From: Rhododendron vialii
Taxonomy: Eukaryota > Streptophyta > Magnoliopsida > Ericales > Ericaceae
Assembly (NCBI RefSeq): GCF_030253575.1
Contig: NC_080557.1
Location: 47,086,501 to 47,150,500, forward strand
Length of the DNA: 64,000 nt
Direction of reading: 5' to 3'
The notes under the pieces were generated by a model. That model was not told the origin of the DNA. It did not search any database and saw only the letters and a list, made by a program, of their open reading frames with translations. This document shows positions 15,253 to 26,752 of the stretch, one piece after another (position 1 is the stretch's first letter; every line of letters starts with the position of its first letter). The position numbers were made by a program, and so were the translations under genes.

Positions 15253-15987
15253 ATGTCAGTTGTCAACGTACCTACCATTTTCATTTTTTCCTTTGACATG
15301 TCCGCTATAAAACAAGGTTTTTTTTTTTTTTTCCAATCAAAACTATGACAATGTTAACTTAATATGTGTTGATTGGCTGATTGTGAGTTTCCACTAAATT
15401 TTTGTTTTTCAAATGGCAATAGTTAAGTTGTTTCCACTCAATAGTATTTTAGTTGATATATATATGTGAGAAGAATAACTTGCTTAGAAATCCGTAACAA
15501 TACGCTGGTCTCTTTTCTTCCCTCATAAGTGCCTACACAACTTCAAATTCCAACCAAGGAATGAAGGAACAAAGTTTCGTTTCTTTCCTATCGATACATA
15601 GCGAAACAATACATCTATGCAATCTTGAAATTTCCCATGTTTCCAACGATGCACCTAAACATGCAAATTTTATGCAGATTGTATTGTTTCGACACAAATT
15701 CAAAAGATCCGATAGTGATATCTCCATACGTGCCCAAGTTCTTAATATTTCCATTATGCACTGGCAACATTTTCGAAAAGTTTTCATTATTTCCTTCCAT
15801 TCACTCGCTACTACTATAAACGGCATACAGAAAAAACAAAAGTTTGATCATTAGATCCAAGCACAACCCAAGGGTATGAGATAATCTGCTTTGCGAACTT
15901 TACCGTCACAAGACACTACGGTTCATGCATAACATTGTGAAGAGAACTTCAAATAAGAACCTATCCTGTCTCCATCACTCATAATAA

Positions 15988-18900
15988 TTAGCAATCACTT
16001 GGGGCAGGCATTATCCGAAGCCTTTCCTCGGATTGAACTTGATTAGCTCCAGAATACTTCTCCTCTTCTGCTAACAAGGAATGCAAGTCACTACCATTGG
16101 CCAAGCTATTGAACTCAACCGCTTTGGAAGGCATTGTCGGATACCGCCGCTGGCAGAATGTCATCAACCTCTTAACAGATTGCAAGTACTTGCGAGTAGT
16201 CTCATCGTTCATAATATGGGCCACACTACTGGTGTGGATTTTCTCACGGGCAGAACGTTCGTGGATACCAACCATAGTAACTCCAATAGGCCACGGTGCA
16301 TTTCCAATGGCTAACCTGATGTAATGGTCCATTGCAGCTAGGTAGTCTCGCTTCATGCAGCATTCAACCATCAAGAGCAATGCTTGGCGAATATCATCCG
16401 GAAGAACCTACACATTGGTGTCATGAGTTCGGGCTCAGCTATACAATTTCTTTAATATGAGATGCACAGTTCTAAAGCAGCATGAATCACGGTATGGGCA
16501 AATCACATTACTACAAAAACATATGAAGGAGAACAAGAGAGAGGATTAATTCTCAAAGCAACTAAGCCACAGGTTCACACCACGACCCATCACTGTAAGG
16601 ATGGGATACCACTTCCCCTCCAGCTTAGCCTCAGAAGTTTCTTTGGCTGTAATGCGTTGATTTTTGTTTTGTTTCACTTTAGGCCTTTTGTGTTGGTTTG
16701 ACCTTAGTTTGATGCCTGTTCAGGCTAATCGTTGTTTGCAGGGGTATTACCCTTTAGCAGGAGTTTCTATTGTTTGGGTTTTTAATGAAATGTCTATTTA
16801 CGAAAAATAAAGGGTTAAAACCAGTTCCCACAAACCTGGTGGCAGGAAATCATCAGATTAGTTTCAGGATTTTCAGTCCTGCCTTCTACTGAGCGATACA
16901 TCATTCACTAAGCGAGAACGTTATTCTGTTTTGGGGACTCCCGAAATTCAGGAGGAAGATCCTATCATTATTAATGTGACGCGAAAAAGAGAACCACCCA
17001 GAGTCCCAGACCTTGCTCCATGAACGTCCTAAGTCTTAACTGAAAGTCTGAAATGAATCATTACCGGTAGAGTAGAAGGGGAGTGGACAGCAACAGCTGT
17101 TGTTACCCTGGCCCAGTATGGATTATATTACGGACCACTTCCTAAGGTGCATCAAGCTAAACATGTAAGGTTTGGCGTAAACAGAGAAAGTGTAACAATT
17201 CACATCAGCTTGCAGCTCTTACAGAACTATGGAACAACAGACATCCATCTTTCTGGGAGGTGGGAGATGAAGAGACACAAACCCCGGCACCTTCAGGCTT
17301 CAGAAACCATTAGTCTTTCTTCATTGTTTAACCGCAATACATTTTCCGAGCACTTATTTATTGGACCCATAAATCAAACATGATCATTATTTTCAAGCAA
17401 GCCAACACAAAATTGTAATCTTAGAACTGATCCAGATCTGTTGATAGAGGCAACAGTTAATCGAGGCATAAGTAGTTTGGACCTAAAAAATGGTCAAATT
17501 AATGGGCACAAAGTTGAATTGAAGCAACATAAATATAAACACCGCAATGTAAAGTTTAATGAGGCACAGAGAACTTAGACACGTCAATAAACTCGGTCTA
17601 ATGAAGTTTAACTCTTTGCACCCTCTGTAGCCAGCAGCCCCAGTAGCCTTCAACTGCGAACTACAAATTTCGGCAAGTAGTCACTTTATCTACGAGGAAC
17701 CATTCCTCATGGTATGAAAACTTTATAAAGCACACTTTGAAAGTTCTTATCCCTCAAGTGGCTAAAACTCTGACATGGTAACACCAACTAGTAATCATTG
17801 CTTTTACCTCCACAAGGCCAATAGCCTATTCACTGCTAGGAGCTTCGTTGAACATTTGTATAGCATATAGGCATTAAGTTTTGAACTTACTTTGATTCTT
17901 TCAAATCCCAACATTGGGAAAATTTCCTCAATTCTACATTATGATGCCACTGTAAGCTTGCCAACATGTACCTGCGGATTGGGTACCAGCAGACCACCGA
18001 ATCTCGGAAACATGTACAAGCAGAACAAGAGAAAGAAAAGGTTCAACATAGTTTTGGTTAACTTATGTCACCAGTTTTTTTTTTTATGTGCAGCTAAGGA
18101 TGGTTATTCCTTCAACTTTAGAGGGCTAGTTGGTCCTGCTGTTTACTGATCGATACTTCAACTATTCGAACAAATAGAGCTTTACTCTGTTCTGTCCTAA
18201 AGACTACTGAGGGTTGGGAGGACGCTTCTATCATCAGTAATAGGCTGTGAGAACCAAGATGTTTCTCTGCTAAGGTCTGGAGCATGTTACACTTTTCGGC
18301 AATACGGTTAGGACTCTTTGGAGTCATGGGATTAGGAGCAACCCTACTTGAGGTAATACAGAAAGCATCATGATTTTGGTTCTGGTCCTATACCATCTGT
18401 TAAGTTCAAGACCATGTGTGTTGGTCTCTACAACGCATCCATGGAAGTTCCTTGATCATCTAATAATAGTCTTTTTGTGCCCAAACCACACCACTTAAAT
18501 ATGGAGCGTGTTTGTTCTTATGTCATATTTACTCACTTCATTTTTTGCTTACCGATTCACACCTAAATCAAATGCATGTCTCTGAGCTCACCCATAGAAC
18601 AAAACCAAAAGGTGATGTATGACAATATAAATTCATATACTTCTTCAGTTCTCAATCTAAACCTCTTATCATAGAATATATGAAACCTATGTCCTATTGA
18701 TTGCAGCTCACCAATTTAACCCATGATATTCCCTTCATTGGAGAGCCTATGCACAAACATGCTCTGTCGTGCTTCCTTCGTGTATGTGCGCACAAGCGCA
18801 TGTGCGTGTGTGTTTCTGTGTCACTTGTCATAATGGTGATTTGTTCATGATTCTTTCCTCCATGGTTCACTTAGGGGATGAAATAATCACTTTCATTACC

Positions 18901-20826
18901 CCACAAAGACAATAAACTCAGCATCAATTCAAAACTGAAGTAAGATGGTCTCTAAGAGCATAAACAGTAAGCATCCAAACAAAGCCTGCCATCGACATAA
19001 GATAGCATTAAACCATTGAATGCAATAAAAAGTTACCTTCTTCCTGCAGAACTTGAACAACGGATGCAAGTACCTCGCGCACTGCTTAAACGTGGCAACA
19101 ATTGACTTCCCTTTCGCCGTCCTCCTCTCTGCCTCCCCCATCTCATTTAATTCCTGATTCCACTCATTCAACAGCCTCTTGAAAAACACAAGAATCTTAT
19201 CCTCATCACACAAATCCTCGAAATTCGCCTTCATACTCTTCAAATCCTTATCATAATCCACCCCCGACGACCCCCCTTCCCCACCACTCCCTCCCTCCTC
19301 CTCCTCCTTATCTTCCCCCCCGTCCTCTCCCCCCTTCTGCCGCTTACCCATGACCCCAGACTTCTGCCTCTTCTTCAACTCCACGATATCGCGCAAGAAA
19401 TCATTCGTTTGCCCTTCGGTCATATCGCTATCATCAATCTCAAACAACCCTGCTTTCAACACGTACTTTAACCGGTCCTAAGAGAGAGAGAGAGAAAAAC
19501 GCAGGTAAGACCGGCAGCATAACAACAAACAACCGGATTCAAAAAAAGCACAGGCCTTGGGCAATTTGGAGAAGAAAAAACTAGTCGAATAAAGAGAATA
19601 ATCAATACAAATAAAGATCAAAGTAAAGATGTTAAGCATAGCTGCATAACAGACTTTTTTTTATTTCTTGCAGATAATTGCATTTTGATTTAGTAACTGA
19701 TCATTGATTTAAGTGAAACGAAGAAAGCAATGTAGACAAAAACCCTTCCTTTGGTTTGAATTCACCCAATCAAAAACCCTTCCTTCTGTTTTGATTTCAC
19801 CCAATCAAAAATCCTCCCATCCTCCAATGAGAATAGAAGAAATCATACTTTCATAACTCATAAGTATCCTAATCAAATTACAACGAACAATCAATAGATT
19901 CCAGTTAATTCTATGTCTACACCATCTTTGATATAAGTGAAAACGAATAAAGTAGGGCAGACAAAAACTCTTCCTTCTGTCTGAATTGCCCCAACCAAAA
20001 ACCCTTCCTTTTGTTTGAATTCATCCAATAAAAAACCCTCCTTCAAACCTCGATGCAAGTAAAAACGAATAAAGCGGGGTAGACAAAAACCCTTCTCCCC
20101 CCTCCCCCTCCTTACGTTTGAATTCCCCCAATCAATAACCCTCTCATTCTCCAAGGATAATAGAAGAAATCATATTTCATAAATATCGTAATCGAATTAT
20201 GCTGAATGATCAATTTCTATATCTATACCGGCCTTGATACATGTAAAAACGAAGAAAGTAGGGCAGACAAAACCCCTTCCTTTTCTTTGAATTCACCCAA
20301 TCAAAAACCCTCCCATTCTCCAAGAAGAACAGATGAAACTTGACTTCCACAAAATATCTTAACTGAATTGTATGGAACGATCAAAAAATTCAATTCAATT
20401 CTATATACATACCAGCCTCGCCAAATCGTCTTCGCCGAAGAGAGTGACGGGTTGTTTGAGCAAGCGGAGGCGGCGAACGACCTCTTGCTTTGAGAGGTTG
20501 AGGTCGTCGATTTTTTGCTCGTTGGTTGGGGGTTTTTTGGAAGAAGAAGAAGAGGCGGCGGCGGAATCAGGGTTTTGTTTGGAGGTTTGAGAGGTGGAGT
20601 TAGGGTTTGACGAGTCGTGTTGTGAGTCTTGTTCGTTTTGTTGATGCTGCTGCTGCTGTTGTTGTTGTTGTTTTAGGGCTTTGGCTTCTGATTCGCGCTT
20701 TTCTTCCTCTCTGAGGCGTTGGATGCGTTTCTGTTCGATTTCGGAGCGCTTGAAGACCTTCCGGCCGCCGACGTCTTGGGCTAGGCTCTGGCGCTTCCTC
20801 ATCAGTTCTTGTTTCAGGATGTCCAT
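15988..20826 (-). CDS. PRP18: Pre-mRNA-splicing factor 18 (Prp18)
   Basis: Second-step splicing factor acting at 3' splice-site ligation in the spliceosome. Three coding exons: 20826-20413, 19477-19037 and 16407-15988, all joined in phase 0 with GT-AG introns, giving 424 aa, close to the plant norm. Exon 1 has a basic N-terminus, a glutamine run (~residues 53-60, CAG/CAA) and the Prp4/Prp18-type motif VVRRLRLLKQPVTLFGEDDLARLDRLK continuing into exon 2. Exon 2 has an acidic Gly/Glu insert, then DLCDEDKILVFFKRLLNEWNQEL. Exon 3 carries the hallmark loop GNAPWPIGVTMVGIHERSAREKI (~320-342). The start codon follows a CT-rich leader. Nothing is broken. The 2.6-kb second intron contains no recognised gene. 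Confidence 0.95.
19720..20340. repeat. Imperfect tandem repeats in PRP18 intron 1
   Basis: At least four diverged units, each with AAAACGAA(T/G)AAAG, GTAGACAAAAACCC (or GGCAGACAAAA) and TTTGAATTCACCCAATCAAAAACCCT, at irregular 120-220-bp spacing. They occupy two thirds of the intron, with remnants of a shared AGAAGAAATCATA tail. Confidence 0.65.
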
Positions 20827-20848
20827 CTCTCAGCTGTTCTTCGATCCC

Positions 20849-20868
20849 TCTCTTCTCTCTCTCTCTCT
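20849..20868. repeat. CT microsatellite in the PRP18 5' leader
   Basis: A (CT)n tract lies about 25-40 bp before the PRP18 ATG, like the tracts before DUF868 and NAA20. CT/GA tracts near plant start sites are common promoter or leader elements. Confidence 0.5.
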
Positions 20869-20886
20869 CCCCGACGGCGATCACTG

Positions 20887-22073
20887 ACTAGGAAAGAAAC
20901 ATCTGGATATAGGAGTATATACGACGAGACGTAATTGGGTATTGTGAATGAAGTGAAGGCTCGGGTTGCCTAAGAAAATAAGGCCGAGTTTGGCTACGAA
21001 ATAAGTTGAATTATTGGCTATAGTGCACGCCCGTGCCTTCAGGCACCGCGCAACACGTTTTGGTCATACGCTTGGCGATAGGGAAGAGAGCGAGGAAAAA
21101 AGATGTGCTGGTCCTATGGTGATCTGATCAAACAATACCATTCAAATAAAAAAGTAACAAAGTACACAACAAATAAACTCCCAATTAGAATACTTTTTAA
21201 GATACATACGATATCCTCGTAAAGTTTTTAAAAAGTGTTAGAATTCACTTTGCCGTGTCTCCAGCATTTACCCTGGTAATGATACCTCATGTGGTGTATC
21301 CAGATATGTCTCCACGTGTTGTTTCCGTCGTGTCGCGTGTCCTCGCAGTGTCAGACCACAAAATCTATCCAAAAATTAAGAGAGCAACATAAAAGTGGGT
21401 ATAAAGAATTAATTCACCCCTCGCTATTTTCACTCTGTCAAACATTCATTTTAACAAATAAAAAGTGAGCATCTTCGAAAGATAAAATCCATTTTCTTTG
21501 TCTAAACAGCAAAAAAAATTCCGTCATAAACAACATTTTTTTCCCTTGGTAAGACCCCCATCAAAAAAATTCTCATCATAAACAGTAATTTAGGCCGCAT
21601 TAATTTTTTCGCAAGAAGACCCTAAGGAATCAATTTTTGTGGACAACTGATAGGTGAGTGTGCGGGACGGCTAATTGGTAAAGGAGCTTTGTGGGGGCTT
21701 TTTTTTTTTCTTTTTTATTTTTTTAAGAGTGCCGAGGAGTGGGTTCTGCGGAGAGATAGGGGGGGGGGGGGGCGGGAGAGTAATTATGAAGGAATAGAGG
21801 AGAGAAGATAGGAAACACGATGGAGAAGATGAAAACTGTGGGGTAGACATGCGTGAGAAATAAATTGGAATCAATGATTCAATCCAACGATCGTAACCTA
21901 TTGAAATTGCAATACAACGGTTGAAGGAGTGCTCATATTTATATGAGTAGACAAAAAACTGTTCTGTTTTATAATATTAATTAATAATTAATATATTAGC
22001 TATTATATGCCAAAAGCCAAATACACTGATACTATTCCACTAGCACTTTTTCTTTTAACACTTTTTGTTATTA
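20887..22073. other. Intergenic, no gene recognised
   Basis: AT-rich with runs of T, G and A (around 21700-21775). Only simple sequence and short open frames were seen. Confidence 0.4.
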
Positions 22074-23246
22074 TTCAATGTGGGCAGTGTGCTCTTTTCC
22101 TTCTCCGGGAAAGGATTCCGTTCCCTTCCCTTCCTGAAGAGGAATTGCCGGTTCGCGGAAGCGCTTTAAGCTGGACGACAAGGGCTCGCAAAATACAGAG
22201 TCGCCACTCGGGTTTGAAGGTCCGACACCCAAGGAACCGTATTTCGAAGCACTTGCAGCGCTATTTATTTTGAAAAAGTTTAGGAACCAGTCCGTCATAA
22301 CCATATCTGGGTTCGGGAGTCAGGTTACGAAAGGGGAAGGGTTTTATGGCATCCCTCTCGCCCAATCCGGAGATCGGTCTTTACTAAGGCATTTGCGAAA
22401 GATGTTTATTTTGCGATTCTATTTTATTAATCAATTTTTAGCCAATTAGGGCGGAGGAACAGTTAATCGGGATTTAAAACCGTAACATTTTGCATGGTGT
22501 GATAGATAATAGCATGGATGGATGAAATGACGAGAAACAAATGAGATGAAGTCTAAACACTGAGATTAGATACCAAAACAGCGTATGTGTATGGATTTGA
22601 TACGAATAATGGTCAACTTGCATGCATGGATTTGCCAGCATGCAATCGACCATCGCGCGCTGAACCCACTCTATCGTGCGCGTGTTGGTATCCCACAAAT
22701 AGGTTGAATTTCACCCCCTTCTGGGCTCTGGAATGAACTAGTGCACATTCAGGTCAAACCAAGCAGTTTTATACGTACTGAAGCGAATAATTATTACAAA
22801 CAGGATTAACAGGAATAGATGTGACCCCTAAACAGTGGAGGACATTAAAACCAGGGCCAAGAGCCTAACTACCCATGCAAGGGCAACAACTGGAAATAGA
22901 GGAATCATCGCGCGATGGAGTCAGATCATCGCGCGAGTGTCGTGACTGGACTTCTAGGAGTTGCTTTGCATACCTGGGCTCTGAGACATATTCAGAAACA
23001 ACTCAGGGGCATTCCAAAGCAAGTAAAGAAATGAAGTAAGTTAAGCTGATTAGTTTTAGCATGCTAAACAGTGAGACGACTTTAAATATATTTCACAAAA
23101 TGGAAGAAAAATCCTATAAATGAGAAGGATCAGGATCCCATCCCCACGAGGACCATGTCGTGCTGACTAAAACAGTCGCGCAACGAAGTGGGTCATTCGC
23201 GCGTGGGAGAGCTGATCCGAGGCAACTTGTAACTTTGCTGGCTTTA

Positions 23247-23281
23247 GGACCAGGACTGGTATTGATTACCAGCCTCGGTCC
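23247..23281 (-). other. Conserved LTR stem-loop, copy C
   Basis: Outer stem GGACC/GGTCC, middle AGG/CCT, inner TGGTA/TACCA around a five-base loop. It lies about 210 bp downstream of the TATA box of this LTR and corresponds to 25243-25275 and 41093-41125. Confidence 0.65.
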
Positions 23282-23484
23282 TGCCAGCCCCCCTCAGGGA
23301 TCAAAACAGTAAACAGTAAGGATTATACCTTTGCTTGAGTGTCTTGAAAGTGGCTTGAATAAGGTGGTGTAGATCGGAAAGTGAGTATGTGGGAGTGATT
23401 TGAATGGAAGAAGTGCTTAGGCTTATGTCTCTTTCTTTTCCTTTGAAAATTTTGGTAACCTTTTGGAAGATGGACCATGGGGGG

Positions 23485-23492
23485 TACTTATA
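23485..23492 (-). promoter_or_regulatory. TATA box of solo LTR C
   Basis: TATAAGTA on the minus strand followed by a run of C. It aligns with TATAAATACCCCCC in the two other copies. Confidence 0.6.
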
Positions 23493-24972
23493 GAAAAAAG
23501 AGAGGTGTTGGTTGGTGGCTAAATAAGGCAAAACAACCAACCAACAAGGTTGGTTGCAGTTACTTGGTGGAGAAGTGGGGGTGTCAAATGTGATGGGAGA
23601 GTGGGGTAGAAGTGGTGCAAGGGCAGCCCTGCAGAACGCTGTCCAGTCGACGCAACGGGGTTACATAGGCCTGTAGCCCCCTGATCATCACACAATCTAG
23701 CTGGAAATAGATGAAAATGACATGTGTTGACCATCTCGCGAGGGAATGGCTTCATCGCGCGAGTGTTCAACTAGCCCCGCGGAGGTCAACAGTCAAAACT
23801 TTGACTTTGACCACCACCTGACAAGTAAATCATCGAGCGAGAGACCTAATGGGTCGCGCGATGGTCAAAACTGAGGTCAAGGTTAAAATGGATTATACAC
23901 ACTCCCAGCTCAAGCCATTTCATTCTCTCAAGACTGTTTTCGACCTAAATCATCATCGGGGAAACAAGAAACCGAAAAACGAAGTAAAACGATCAGGAAA
24001 TCAGATTGGGGTGTCTACATTCAATTTTTTTTTTGTATTTTTATTGTGTCAAATTTTTGTGAATTATTAATTTGTTGTCGGGATGAATCGGAAAATATTT
24101 TTTTTTTACTTATATCTAAATATTTTGAGTTTTTTTTTGCTAAAAAGTAATTATTTTTTAAAATATTTGGGTAAAAATAATTTTTTTACTTCTCTATTTT
24201 TATCGTCGAAACGAATTAATAATACATAAAAATTTGTCGCAAAACTAACAAATGAGATTTTTTTTTGAATACAGAAGAAAACGAAAAAAATCCTAAAACT
24301 TGTTAGTGGAACGAAGTCTGATTTGTTCTCTTTTTGAATGGTTGGCTCACGGTGGTTAGACTGAAAAACCTAGTCGGTGTGACGACTTCTTTAAGGGTAT
24401 TGATAATGCCAAAACTGTTTTTGTTGGTGCCAAAATTCTGGTGCATATGTAGACACCCCATTCTGGATTGTCCAGATAACGTTATTTGCCGATCATTTAT
24501 TTCTCCAATGATGATTATAGTCGAAAACAGTCTGGGGATAATGTTGTGTTTAAGCTTTGAGCATCTCTAATCTCTCTCAAACCCCTTTCAAACCCTTCAA
24601 ACCAGAGCCAAACAGCCCCAGCAAAATCCAACTGGCATACGCCAGTGTATTGGAGGCGTACGCCAGTTAGCTGCCACGTGTCAGTCATCGACCGTTGACT
24701 CAGCTATTACCTGGCGCACGCCGGTCCATATGGGGCGCACGCCGGTCAAATCCAGTCAAATCAACTTTATTCAGCCACATGGACGAGACTTTTGTGCCAC
24801 CCTGACGTCGGCCACAGTAGCCCCTGATGATTATATTGGCCAGGCCCGCTCCCCCTCTCTCCTACACCCCCCATCAACTAGTCCCATGCATTTAATGTAT
24901 GGGAAGGCTCTCTTCTTGACCCAAGCCAGCCAAACAGGCCTTAGCACCAGACTGATCTCAGTCTCTCTCCCC

Positions 24973-24980
24973 TATAAATA
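24973..24980 (+). promoter_or_regulatory. TATA box of solo LTR A
   Basis: TATAAATA followed by CCCCCC, at the same offset as in copy C. A transcript from here would run toward NAA20. Confidence 0.65.
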
Positions 24981-25242
24981 CCCCCCTTGCATTCATTTGT
25001 AAGGGGTTAGCCTCATTAAGAAGCAAAAAGTTTTCTTCTCCTCTCTTCTTGCTCTCTATCTCTCTTCTTCCATTGAAAGAGAAAGGAAAGCAACCCACCT
25101 CCATACACCCTGCTGACATACAGCCATCTTCCAAGCCTCCATCTTCATCTCTTAAGCTCAATACCCCCTTCAAACCTCAATACAAAAAGGTATACTACCT
25201 TTATGTTCTTTTCTGTTTTCGACTCTTGAGGGGAACCAGCAA

Positions 25243-25275
25243 GGCCCAGGCTAGTAAACAATACTAGTCCTGGCC
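25243..25275 (+). other. Conserved LTR stem-loop, copy A
   Basis: Stem segments GGCC/GGCC, AGG/CCT and CTAGTA/TACTAG around an AACAA loop. Relative to copies B and C, the inner GGTA/TACC pairs are AGTA/TACT here, a compensatory change. Confidence 0.65.
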
Positions 25276-26716
25276 TTGGACTGGTAAAATATAACAATCG
25301 CATGAGGTGACACATGGCGCACGCCAGTGACCATATGCCGTACGCCAGTCATGGCAGAACGAGCACTACTGGTGTGGGGATCATGGATCACCATTTCTGT
25401 CATTTTATCTTTCTGTCAATCACCCTTGCATGCTAAATAACCAGTTTACTGCTTTCTGTATATTTAGAACTGTTTAGATGTGGTAATTACTGCTTACTCT
25501 TTGTCTGTTCAAAAGGCCTCTGGAATCCTTCTGGTCGTGTTTCAGAACCCAGATGATGCAAAGCTAAGCATTGGATTAGGATCAAACTGGCGCACGGTTG
25601 TCTACAACTGGCGTACGGCAATTTTCCCAGGATCCAGTGGCTGGCCCTTGCATTTTAGCTTAACCTTGGCCTTTTTATGTCCCCACTCTGTTTAGGGGGT
25701 TTCTTGTCTATTTTTATGGCTTCCAGTTACTTCATCTGTCTGTAACTATGAATATTTTGCCCTACTAACTGTGTGATTTGTCCTGAGTGTGCGCTGGTCC
25801 TTTTCCAAAGCCCAGAAGATTGCAAACAAAGACTGTGAAACCTGGAGAGTGAAGTACGCCAGTCAGGTTGTGGCGTGTGCAGGTCGTCTCTGCATGCACT
25901 GGTTTGGCCAGTGCATGCTGGTGCGGACCCTGCTCATGCTCCTTCAGGGCAGCGTACTTCAAATTCAATCGGGTCGCCCAGTGCTTGTTCTCAATCTATG
26001 TTTATCATTACAAGCAAGTCATTCATGAAGCATTTTGTCACTTAATTGCAACTTGCTACAGTTTTAAACCCCTATTAGCTGTTCCCTCGCCCTAACTGGC
26101 TAAAAAATGATCAAATGAGAGAAAAAGTGCAAATGTTTTACAAAATGCCTGAGTAGAGACCGATCTCCGGATTGAGCGAGAGGGGTGCCATAAAACCCTT
26201 CCTCTCTCGTAACCTGGCTCCCGAACCTCAGATATCGAAGGTGACGACGGACCAGTCTACAAGCCTTTTTCAAAATCAAACAAACGTGGCAAACGTTTTC
26301 GAGTTCGGTTCCTTGGGTGTTTTCACCGCTAAAACCCGAGTGGCGACTCTGAATCGAAGCGTTTCGCCGCGCTTTTCGAACAAAAAGGGCCGCGCCCAAA
26401 TTTTTGTAAACGAAAATTTCCGGGTAGCGTGCCCACAGCATAAAAGTTTTATACTCTGCACATGGTACAAGCCTTCATCTATTGAAATTTTAGCATCAAC
26501 AAAAACAGTTTTGGAATTATTCCTCCCTTCTCTTAAGCTAAAAAACGTGTCAAATTCGTGAATCCAGTTTTAGTTGGGCTCGGGCTTGTACTCACCTTCA
26601 AATCGCTCAAGCCCTAAACTTATCGAGATGGGCTCGGGTTGCTTGGGTGTGTCGGCCCAAATTTCACTTCTAATTAGGAGTAACTGTAAGAATATTGGGC
26701 AGTCTAGGCGGCTTGT

Positions 26717-26718
<2 letters not shown>

Positions 26719-26747
<29 letters not shown>
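26719..26747 (+). repeat. GA microsatellite abutting the NAA20 start codon
   Basis: An uninterrupted (GA)n tract runs directly into the NAA20 ATG and forms the last ~29 bases of its leader. Confidence 0.8.

Positions 26748-26752
<5 letters not shown>

Larger units (their letters stand above)
22079..24019 (-). mobile_element. Solo LTR, copy C
   Basis: A 1941-bp LTR reading on the minus strand. It starts TGTAGACACC (at 24019) and ends GCCCACA (at 22079), with a perfect 5-bp duplication TTCAA (22074-22078 and 24020-24024). TG...CA ends and 5-bp duplications identify an LTR; no internal region, primer site or second LTR is present, so it is a solo LTR left by recombination. TATA box at offset ~528, stem-loop at 23247-23281, and CG-rich paired motifs of the TCGCGCGA type. 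Same family as 24448-26437 and 40517-42307. Ty3 or Copia origin cannot be told from the LTR alone. Confidence 0.9.
24448..26437 (+). mobile_element. Solo LTR, copy A
   Basis: A 1990-bp LTR from TGTAGACACC to GCCCACA with a perfect 5-bp duplication GCATA (24443-24447 and 26438-26442). TATA box at offset ~526, stem-loop at 25243-25275, and five pairs of GCGCACGCCAGT-type motifs. The 3' part (GACCGATCTCCGGATTGAGC, GGTTCCTTGGGTGT) is shared with copies B and C. It was inserted into an older inverted-repeat element whose arms flank it (CCAAAACTGTTTTTGTTG near 24410 and 26500). It has the same orientation as NAA20, whose ATG lies 311 bp beyond its end. Confidence 0.92.

Noticed and set aside
22079..26437. 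A single large DNA transposon with inverted copies C and A as its termini
   Set aside because: Each copy has its own perfect 5-bp target duplication and TG...CA ends, and a third isolated copy at 40517 has the same structure, so they are independent solo LTRs.
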